DNA of 10,623 nt from Deltaproteobacteria bacterium (lineage in GTDB: Bacteria; Myxococcota; XYA12-FULL-58-9; JAUUZB01): assembly GCA_030590185.1 (NCBI GenBank), contig JAUUZB010000049.1, forward strand, positions 1 to 10,623, in the 5' to 3' direction. The notes below the pieces were generated by a model, which saw nothing but the letters and a program-made list of their open reading frames with translations, ran no database searches and was not told the DNA's origin. This document shows, piece by piece, positions 1 through 5,837 of the stretch. The position numbers and the translations under genes were made by a program. Numbering within the stretch: the stretch's first letter is position 1; each line of letters opens with the position of its first letter.

Positions 1-176
1 CGTGAGCGGGGCGCTTCCCCGACCTCGACCACGCACAACCGACAGGCGCCGTAGGGGGTCAGGCCCTCCAGGTGGCACAGGGTGGGGATGGGAAAGCCGT
101 AGAACTCGGCCGCCTCGAGGATCGTCGTCCCGGGTTCGGCTTGAACGTCGAGACCGTTGAGCTTGAAAGTAATCAT
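1..176 (-). CDS. NuoG/HoxU-type [2Fe-2S] ferredoxin domain protein, N-terminal part (cut by window edge)
   Basis: Translating down from ATG 176-174 gives about 58 residues of a plant-type ferredoxin fold. It opens MITFKLNGLDVQAEPGTT, with the cluster motif TLCHLEGLTPYGACRLCVVE near residues 33-52. The spacing C-x11-C-x2-C is that of the [2Fe-2S] ligands at the N-terminus of NuoG, HoxU and NAD-linked formate dehydrogenase alpha subunits; the fourth ligand would lie beyond the edge. The start overlaps the stop of the upstream flavoprotein in an ATGA arrangement. A strong Shine-Dalgarno AGGAGG (188-183) sits 6 bases before it, so translational coupling is likely. Expected role: passing electrons between the NuoF-type subunit and a downstream partner. 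The visible part cannot tell a short HoxU-like subunit from a long catalytic subunit with this domain at its front. Confidence 0.88.
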   Translation of the reverse strand, partial: MITFKLNGLDVQAEPGTTILEAAEFYGFPIPTLCHLEGLTPYGACRLCVVEVGEAPRS

Positions 177-3100
177 CGCGCGCCTCCTGCCGCTGCTTGG
201 GTCGCCGGCTCCACTCGCGGGGCCTCGGTGAACTCGAGATCGCAGCGTAGGCAACGGGCGGCCTCGCAGTGCGCCTGGTCGCGGCCGAGGGGTTGCTCCA
301 CCTCGGTGAAGCCCGCGAGCCGTTCCTCAACGGGTTTGGAGGGTGGCTTTGCCCGCGGGCGATCCGCATCAACCGGCACTGGCTCCACATAGACATCGGG
401 CAAGCGTGGTGCCACCTCCTGCTGGAGCCTGTCGCGCCGCACGTAGCGGTCGATCATCAGGGCGGCCTTCTTGCCCGCGGCGATGGCCTCGACCACCGTG
501 TTGGGACCAGTGACCACGTCGCCGCCGGCGAAGACCCCGGGTCGGCCGGTCGCCAGGGTGACCTCGTTGATCTCGAGGGATCCCCACTTGGTAGCGGCGA
601 GGCCGGCGCTGTCGGCGGAGAAGAGGTTGTCCGTGTCCGGCTCCTCGCTGATGGCCACCACCAGGGTATCGAGCCGCTGCTCGAACTCGCTGCCCTCGAT
701 CGCCTTGGGCGAACGCCGGCCGCTGGCGTCGTGCTTGCCGAGCTTGTTCTTGAGGCACTCGATCCCAGTGAGCTGGCCGTTTTCCGACAGCACGCGGATC
801 GGCGTGGTCAAGGTTACCAGCTCGACCCCCTCCTCGAGGGCGGCCTCGATCTCCTCGCTGAACGCCGGCATCTCGTCACGGGTGCGCCGGTAGAGGATGG
901 TGACGCTCTCCACTCCCTCCTGGCGTATGGCGACCCGTGCCGCGTCCAGGGCGGAGTTGCCGCCGCCGATGACACCGACGTGGCCCTTGGCCAGGGATTT
1001 GTTCTGGTGATTGCAGGCCCGCAGGAACTGCATCGACGGGTACACACCCTCCACATCCTCGTTGTCGATCATCAGCCGGCGGCTCTTGAGCGCGCCCATG
1101 GCGAGGAAGACCGCCTCGAAGCCCCGGTCGTGCAACAGGTCGTCGATGTCGAGGTCCTTGCCGAGGGTGGTGTTGAACACCAGCTCGATGTTGTCGTTGA
1201 GCAGGGCGTCGATCTCCTTGCTCATCACCTCGCGCGGCAGCCGGTAGGAGGGGATGCCCAGGGAGAGCATGCCGCCGGCGTGGTCCGAGGCCTCAAAGAT
1301 GGTGACCCCGTAGCCCTCGAGGGACAGGTAGTGGGCCGCGGTGAGCCCGCCCGGACCGGCGCCGACCACCGCCACCCGATGCCCGTTGGCAGGGTTGCAG
1401 ACCGGCTTGAAGGAGGCCGGATCGATGGTGTCGGTGACGTAGCGCTTGAGGGCGCGGATCGCCACGGGCGACTCGCCGGTGGTGCCCAATCGGCAGCGGC
1501 TCTCGCAGTTGTGGTCACACACCCGCGCGCAAACCGAGGGGAACGGGTTGGTCTCGCGGATCGCCGCGTAGGCCGCCTCATATTCGCCACGCCCGATGTG
1601 CGCCACGTAGCGCCAGGCCTCGGTGCCGATGGGGCATGCCGACTGGCAGGGGGCGCCGACCAGGTCTTTACAGACGAAGGCATCGCAGCGCTTGTCGACG
1701 ATGTGGCGCTCATACTCGTGGCGGAAGTAGCGCAGGGTGCTGAGCACCGGGTTGGGCGCCGACTGGCCCAGGCCACACATGGTGGTGTCCTTGACCACGT
1801 GGGCCAGCTCCTCGAGCAGGTCGAGCTGATCGAGGCTGCCGCGGCCGCAGGTGATGTCGTCCAGGATCTCCCACATGCGCTGGGTGCCCTTGCGACAGGT
1901 GAAGCACTTGCCGCAGGACTCAGCCTTGAGGAAGCCCATGAAGTACTTGGCGACGTCCACCATGCAGGTGTCCTCGTCCATGACGATCATGCCGCCCGAG
2001 CCCATGATGGCGCCCGCCTCGGTGAGGCTGTCGTAGTCGATGGGCAGATCGAACCTCCAGGACGGGATGCAGCCGCCGGAGGGACCGCCGATCTGGACCG
2101 CTTTGATCTTGGAGCCCTTCTGTGCCCCACCGCCGATGTCGTAGACCAGCGATTTGATCGACGTGCCCATCGGCACCTCGACCAGGCCGGTGTTGCGGAT
2201 CTTGCCGACCACCGAGAAGACCTTGGTGCCGGTGCTGTTCTCGGTGCCGATCTTGGCGTACTCGGCGGCGCCCTGCTCGATCACCACCGGGACGTTGGCC
2301 CAGGTCTCGACGTTGTTGATGCTGGTCGGCTTGCCGTAGATACCCTTCTGGGTGGGGTAGGGGGGCCGTTGGCGCGGCTCGCCCATGTAGCCTTCGACCG
2401 TCTTGATCAGCGCCGTCTCCTCGCCACAGACGAAGGCGCCGGCGCTCTTGACGATATTAATGTCGAAGCTGAAGTCGGTGCCCAGGATCTTCTCGCCGAG
2501 GAGGCCGTACTCGCGGGCCAGGCGCAGGGCGATGATGGTGTGCTTGATGGCCAGCGGGTATTCGTGCCGGACGAAGATGACGCCCTCGGTGGCGCCCATG
2601 GCGTAGCCACCGATGATCATTCCTTCGATGACGCTGTGGGGATTGCCCTCCAGGATGCTGCGGTCCATGTAGGCGCCCGGGTCACCCTCGTCGGCGTTGC
2701 AGACCACGTACTTGCCGCGGTCGCCGTTTTCCTTGGCGGCGAGCTCCCACTTGAGTCCGGTCGGGAAGCCACCGCCGCCGCGCCCGCGCAGGCGGGAGAG
2801 CTTGACCTGGTCGACCACCTGTTTCGGTGAGTACTCGCCGAGCGCCTTCTCGAGGGCGACGTAGCCGCCGGTGCCGAGGAAATGGAAGAAGCGGATCGGA
2901 TCGATCTCCTGATTGCGCCCCAACAGGGTGCGCTGCTGCTTCTTGAAGAAGGGGATGTCCTCGAAGTGGAAATAGCGCTTGTTGGTGGACGGGTCGGTGT
3001 AGAGCAGCTCTTCGACGTATTCTTCCGCCAAGACCGCGCTGATGATCTTGGGGACGTGCTTCTTTTTGACCGGGGTGTAGAAGGCGCCCTGTGGCTCCAC

Positions 3101-3337
3101 CAGGATGAACGGGCCCATCTCGCAGAAACCGTGGCAGCCGGTGATGCGCAGGGCGATGTGGTCAACCAGGTGGCGCTCGATCAGGTGGCGCTTGATGATC
3201 CGGTTGAGATCGTTGGCGCCGCTGGCTTGGCAGGCGGTGCCGGCACAGATCACCAGTCGCGGCTTGTTGCGCTCTGGATCGTCCTGAATACGGCTGCGGA
3301 GCTCTTGGAGTTCGGTGATGGAGTTGAGCTTTGGCAT
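173..3337 (-). CDS. NuoF::GltD/NfnL-type fusion flavoprotein, NAD(P)H-dependent iron-sulfur oxidoreductase (1054 aa)
   Basis: A large electron-transfer subunit made of three modules. Residues about 25-110 are a thioredoxin-like [2Fe-2S] domain with C31/C36 and C68/C72. Residues about 130-545 are a NuoF/HoxF-type FMN and NADH module: GRGGGGFPTGLKW from 185, NADEGDPGAYMDR from 214, CGEETALI from 304, and [4Fe-4S] ligands C475, C478, C481 and C521. Residues about 546-965 are a GltD/NfnL-like module: an N-terminal Fer4_20 part with C551, C556, C564, C568 and C603, C607, C611, C615, an FAD Rossmann motif GAGPGG at 659, a second dinucleotide motif GGGNSA at 791 followed by YRRTRDEMPA (the family's NADPH-type signature), and GGDVVTGPNTVVEA from 938. 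A tail with C1024, C1029 and C1032 (HCEAARCLRCD) closes it. Ordinary NuoF is about 430-450 residues, so this is more than double. All key ligands are present. The ATG at 3337 fits the start of the thioredoxin-like domain. By inference it joins NADH, NAD(P)H and iron-sulfur carriers in a soluble cytoplasmic complex with its neighbours. Confidence 0.93.
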   Translation of the reverse strand: MPKLNSITELQELRSRIQDDPERNKPRLVICAGTACQASGANDLNRIIKRHLIERHLVDHIALRITGCHGFCEMGPFILVEPQGAFYTPVKKKHVPKIISAVLAEEYVEELLYTDPSTNKRYFHFEDIPFFKKQQRTLLGRNQEIDPIRFFHFLGTGGYVALEKALGEYSPKQVVDQVKLSRLRGRGGGGFPTGLKWELAAKENGDRGKYVVCNADEGDPGAYMDRSILEGNPHSVIEGMIIGGYAMGATEGVIFVRHEYPLAIKHTIIALRLAREYGLLGEKILGTDFSFDINIVKSAGAFVCGEETALIKTVEGYMGEPRQRPPYPTQKGIYGKPTSINNVETWANVPVVIEQGAAEYAKIGTENSTGTKVFSVVGKIRNTGLVEVPMGTSIKSLVYDIGGGAQKGSKIKAVQIGGPSGGCIPSWRFDLPIDYDSLTEAGAIMGSGGMIVMDEDTCMVDVAKYFMGFLKAESCGKCFTCRKGTQRMWEILDDITCGRGSLDQLDLLEELAHVVKDTTMCGLGQSAPNPVLSTLRYFRHEYERHIVDKRCDAFVCKDLVGAPCQSACPIGTEAWRYVAHIGRGEYEAAYAAIRETNPFPSVCARVCDHNCESRCRLGTTGESPVAIRALKRYVTDTIDPASFKPVCNPANGHRVAVVGAGPGGLTAAHYLSLEGYGVTIFEASDHAGGMLSLGIPSYRLPREVMSKEIDALLNDNIELVFNTTLGKDLDIDDLLHDRGFEAVFLAMGALKSRRLMIDNEDVEGVYPSMQFLRACNHQNKSLAKGHVGVIGGGNSALDAARVAIRQEGVESVTILYRRTRDEMPAFSEEIEAALEEGVELVTLTTPIRVLSENGQLTGIECLKNKLGKHDASGRRSPKAIEGSEFEQRLDTLVVAISEEPDTDNLFSADSAGLAATKWGSLEINEVTLATGRPGVFAGGDVVTGPNTVVEAIAAGKKAALMIDRYVRRDRLQQEVAPRLPDVYVEPVPVDADRPRAKPPSKPVEERLAGFTEVEQPLGRDQAHCEAARCLRCDLEFTEAPRVEPATQAAAGGAR

Positions 3338-3402
3338 ACTTCGTTCCCGTGGCTGGCGTGTCGCCCTTGGCCTGTGGTGCGGGTTTCGGTCCTTGGTGTC
3401 GT

Positions 3403-4254
3403 TTAGCTACTGAGGTCCAGCCGGTGTTCCTTGCAGCCGTGCCGAGAGCAGAACTGCATGATGCCGCCAGCCCGGACCAACAAGGGGATCATGGCTGCGT
3501 CGCAGCGCGGGCAGAGTCGCGGTGAGCGCAGCTCGCCGTGGCAGCGCGGGCAGAAGAAGTGGATGATGGTGTCGGCCGGGACGTCGTGCTCGGACTCCAT
3601 GCGGTAGTCGCCGTACAGGCTGCTCAAGCGCATCCAACCGTGCTTGCGCCCCCAGGAGGCCGTGACGTGGATCATCGGTTGGCCGTCGATGTGGTGGTCG
3701 TGGGTCATCAAGCTGCGGTTGCAGTGGGGGCAGCCGACGTCGACCCGGAAGATCCGGTCGTCGTCCGAGATCGCCTGTTCCAACCCGCCGGCGGCATGGC
3801 GGTCGATGACGGCTGCGACCGTCTTGCTCTTGACGTTGCGATGGTATTCGCCGTCGATGACCGCCACCGGGCCGAGGGCGCAGGCGCCCAGGCAATTGAC
3901 CGTGGTCAGGGAGAACTCCCCGTCCTCGGTGGTCTGTCCCGGCTCGATGGCGAGCTTCTTGGTGAACTCGTCGAGGACCCGCGGCGCGCCGCGCACATGG
4001 CACGCGGTGCCCATGCAGACGGAGCAGAGATGCTTACCGCGCGGCTCCAGGCTGAAGCAGGTATAGAAGGTGGCGACGCCGTAGATGTCGACCAGCGCGT
4101 GGCCGGTGTGCTTGGCGGCGAGTACCAGGGCGCTCTTGGGCAGATAATTGTACTCAGCCTGGATGTCCTCCAGGATGGCAATGATCGAGCCGCGGCTGTC
4201 CTTGTACTTCTCGATGATCTTGAGGATCTCGGCGGGATTGATTGGTGGGTTCAT
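3403..4254 (-). CDS. NuoE-type [2Fe-2S] subunit with cysteine-rich C-terminal extension (283 aa)
   Basis: Residues 1-160 are a complete NuoE/HoxE-like protein: an N-terminal helical part (YNYLPKSAL at 36) and a thioredoxin-like fold with [2Fe-2S] ligands C80/C85 (CMGTAC) and C121/C125 (CLGAC). This normally passes electrons to or from the FMN of NuoF. Typical NuoE proteins stop near here. This one continues for about 120 residues with pairs C175/C178, C235/C238, C248/C251 and C269/C274, which look like zinc-ribbon knuckles (CPHC, CPRC, CPRC) rather than iron-sulfur ferredoxin motifs. The gene starts at ATG 4254, 24 bases after the preceding gene, with GAGAGG upstream, and ends 65 bases before the NuoF-GltD fusion gene. 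It very likely forms a complex with that protein. The extension could bind zinc and dock the upstream cysteine-rich proteins, but that is a guess. Confidence 0.92.
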   Translation of the reverse strand: MNPPINPAEILKIIEKYKDSRGSIIAILEDIQAEYNYLPKSALVLAAKHTGHALVDIYGVATFYTCFSLEPRGKHLCSVCMGTACHVRGAPRVLDEFTKKLAIEPGQTTEDGEFSLTTVNCLGACALGPVAVIDGEYHRNVKSKTVAAVIDRHAAGGLEQAISDDDRIFRVDVGCPHCNRSLMTHDHHIDGQPMIHVTASWGRKHGWMRLSSLYGDYRMESEHDVPADTIIHFFCPRCHGELRSPRLCPRCDAAMIPLLVRAGGIMQFCSRHGCKEHRLDLSS

Positions 4255-4278
4255 TGCGTGGGCCTCTCGCGGATTCGG

Positions 4279-4920
4279 TTACAGCAGTCGGAGCGCCTCG
4301 CCGGCGGTTGAGCGGTAGAGTTCGACCAGCTCGCAGTCCTTCTCCCAGGAACACTCGGGCTGTTCCCAGTCGAAGCGACCGAGCACGGACGCTAAAAGGT
4401 GGTGTCGATTGAGCGTCGTGTGGACGCCGCCGGCCAGCGCGGCCTCGGCGGCCTTGGCGATGGCGCCCAGGTAGCGGCAGTCCCGACAGCGCGGCTCTGC
4501 CTGCTGGTCGGCCAGCGCGCTCAGCAAGGGCTGCCAGTTTTCCTCGTCGTAGGCGTGTTGCCGGTAGGCGAGGTAGGCCAAGTCGTGTCCGCAGCGGTGG
4601 CAGCGGAAGTGGTCCCGTTCCCGGAGCAGCGCCTCGTCGTTGTCGTTGAGACCCTGGTTGCAGATGGGACAGCGCACGCCGGTGCTACACGAGATGTTGT
4701 GCAGGCGGGCGACGAAGCGATCGCGCAGCTCGCGTCGCCGGGTGGCTCGGAGCGTCGCCTCCCTGCCATGGCGGCCGAGGGCCGAACCGCAGGCCGTGCC
4801 CGGTTGTCGATGGGGGAGATCGGTGAGGCAGTAGGGGCAGTGTGCCGCTCGAGCCGCGTCGGGCACCAACCGCAACTCCAACCCAGGGGTAACGTCTGAA
4901 TTGCATCTGCTGCACTGCAT
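4279..4920 (-). CDS. Cysteine-rich protein of unknown function, paralog 2 (213 aa, five CxxC pairs)
   Basis: I do not recognise a named family. The protein has pairs C3/C6, C28/C31 (HCPYC), C84/C87 (CPIC), C107/C110 (FRCHRCGHD) and C145/C148 (CRDC), plus single C44, C78, C190 and C196. It ends in a helical part with HHLLASVLGRFDW and LYRSTAGEALRLL. It is clearly homologous along its whole length to the gene just upstream. The pairs resemble zinc ribbons; no CxxCxxCxxxCP ferredoxin motif, signal peptide or membrane segment is seen. The ATG at 4920 has a good Shine-Dalgarno (AGGAG, 4930-4926) 5 bases before it. It lies 30 bases after paralog 1 and 24 bases before the NuoE-type gene, so co-transcription with the redox subunits is likely. 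Possible roles are a structural subunit, an assembly factor or a redox sensor; none is proven. Confidence 0.88.
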   Translation of the reverse strand: MQCSRCNSDVTPGLELRLVPDAARAAHCPYCLTDLPHRQPGTACGSALGRHGREATLRATRRRELRDRFVARLHNISCSTGVRCPICNQGLNDNDEALLRERDHFRCHRCGHDLAYLAYRQHAYDEENWQPLLSALADQQAEPRCRDCRYLGAIAKAAEAALAGGVHTTLNRHHLLASVLGRFDWEQPECSWEKDCELVELYRSTAGEALRLL

Positions 4921-4950
4921 GGCGTCTCCTCTCGGTTGGGCGGGTCGTGT

Positions 4951-5589
4951 CTAGAGGAGCTCTAGACCCTTGCCGGCTAGGGTTCGGTACTGGGTGAGGG
5001 CGAAACAGGCGCTGGTGTCGCAATCCGGGCGACGCCAGTCGCTGTGGGCGAGGATGGCAACCAACAGCTTGTGGTGCTCGCTGCTGCCGTGCCCGATCCA
5101 GGTCAGGGCGTTCTGGCAGGAGCTCGCCATGGCGCCGGCGAAGTGGCAGTCACGACACTCTTCGCGGCGATGCATGTCACCGAGGGCGTGGATGACCGGC
5201 AGCCAGCGCCGCTCTTGGTAGGCCTCCTCGCGGTAGGCGTAGGCGGCGATGTCGTGGCCGCAGAGGTGGCAGCGGAAATACTCGCTGTTGAGCAGGATCA
5301 GGAGATCGTTGCGTTCCAGCACCCGGCCGCAGGAGGGGCAGATCGGCCGGCCGTCCGCCGTTTGTTCCCCGAGCTCTTCGACGAAACGGGCGCGGATCGC
5401 CCGGCGGTTGGCGTGGCGCTCGACCGAGACGTTCTCCGCCGGTTGGGCGTCGACCACGCCCAGATCGGGTGGCGGTGCATTGAGCGGTTCGAGGCAATAG
5501 GGGCAGTGGTGGGACGGCTGGTCGGACAGGCCCTCGAGGACTATTTCCGAGCCCCGCGAAACCGCGCGGCGACAGCTCCCGCAAACCAC
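4951..5589 (-). CDS. Cysteine-rich protein of unknown function, paralog 1 (212 aa, five CxxC pairs)
   Basis: First gene of the redox operon, unrecognised by name. Pairs are C3/C6 (CGSC), C29/C32 (HCPYC), C84/C87 (CPSC), C107/C110 (FRCHLCGHD) and C145/C148 (CRDC), with single C158, C190 and C195. Blocks shared with paralog 2 include the C107 block running into AYR and AY, a CRDC-GA motif, HH-LL...DW..P-C, and the ending YR..AG..L.LL. I choose the GTG at 5589: it puts CxxC at residues 3-6 exactly as in paralog 2, a GGGGG run (5598-5594) lies just upstream, and the frame hits a stop at 5628-5626 with no ATG between. The gene sits about 66 bases downstream of a predicted sigma-54 transcription start. 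No transmembrane segment or export signal is visible, so a cytoplasmic zinc-binding protein is the most economical view. Confidence 0.87.
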   Translation of the reverse strand: MVCGSCRRAVSRGSEIVLEGLSDQPSHHCPYCLEPLNAPPPDLGVVDAQPAENVSVERHANRRAIRARFVEELGEQTADGRPICPSCGRVLERNDLLILLNSEYFRCHLCGHDIAAYAYREEAYQERRWLPVIHALGDMHRREECRDCHFAGAMASSCQNALTWIGHGSSEHHKLLVAILAHSDWRRPDCDTSACFALTQYRTLAGKGLELL

Positions 5590-5665
5590 GACACCCCCGC
5601 GCGAGGAAAAACGCTGGCCCCTGGGTCAGCTCCTCGACGTGTCATTGATGAACGGGGCGAGGCAT

Positions 5666-5681
5666 TGCAATAGGTACGCCA
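5666..5681 (-). promoter_or_regulatory. Sigma-54 (-24/-12) promoter for the redox operon
   Basis: On the minus strand the sequence is TGGCGTACCTATTGCA. It matches the sigma-54 consensus TGGCAC/G-N5-TTGCA, with the invariant GG and GC exactly 10 bases apart and a perfect TTGCA. Transcription would start near 5655, giving a leader of about 66 bases before the GTG at 5589. The gene just upstream encodes a sigma-54-dependent activator, which supports a real promoter over chance. Confidence 0.75.
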
Positions 5682-5742
5682 AGGTAGGGAAACATACCAT
5701 ATGTGGATGGGTGTATGCGCGGCCGGAAATCTACCGTTCTAT

Positions 5743-5762
5743 CGAGTGGTTAGACGGACTCG
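5743..5762. promoter_or_regulatory. Inverted repeat, possible upstream activator site
   Basis: CGAGT (5743-5747) and ACTCG (5758-5762) form a 5-base inverted repeat with a 10-base spacer. Its centre is about 98 bases upstream of the predicted sigma-54 start, inside the usual range for enhancer sites of NtrC-family dimers. The arms are short and I found no second clear copy, so chance is a real alternative. Confidence 0.25.
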
Positions 5763-5837
5763 GAACGTAGGCCCAGGCTCGGTGGCAACGCGGCGCGGTA
5801 TAAGGGGTTGGTTGATGACGGGAATTGAACAGACTGG

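Larger units (their letters stand above)
5590..5837. other. Intergenic regulatory region between the two operons (248 bp)
   Basis: This stretch separates the stop of the sigma-54 activator gene from the GTG start of the cysteine-rich protein gene. It is the only sizeable gap in the window and is locally less GC-rich near 5690-5710. I see a sigma-54 promoter match, a small inverted repeat CGAGT-N10-ACTCG, and a CATATG palindrome (5698-5703) flanked by CATAC (5693-5697) and GTATG (5713-5717). I find no convincing coding sequence, tRNA or intrinsic terminator with a U-run, so read-through from the upstream operon cannot be excluded. Confidence 0.75.

Noticed and set aside
269..2830. Very long open frame on the plus strand (853 codons) opposite the NuoF-GltD gene.
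   Set aside because: It is antisense to a gene with full catalytic motifs, its translation has no recognisable domains and a skewed Ala/Val/Asp/Gly/Leu make-up, and such open antisense frames are common in GC-rich coding DNA.
1..4254. Respiratory complex I (nuo) operon.
   Set aside because: The GltD fusion, the extended NuoE, the preceding cysteine-rich paralogs and the sigma-54 promoter do not fit a standard nuo cluster; a soluble diaphorase or transhydrogenase-like complex fits better.
4279..5589. The cysteine-rich paralogs as ferredoxins or rubredoxins.
   Set aside because: They lack CxxCxxCxxxCP motifs, and the five spaced CxxC pairs with CPxC and CHxCGH knuckles resemble zinc ribbons more.
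5543..5645. Short ATG frame (about 34 codons from 5645) in the leader of paralog 1, a possible leader peptide or alternative start.
   Set aside because: It is out of frame with the gene, overlaps its start, shows no attenuator-like codon run or hairpin pair, and has no resemblance to paralog 2.
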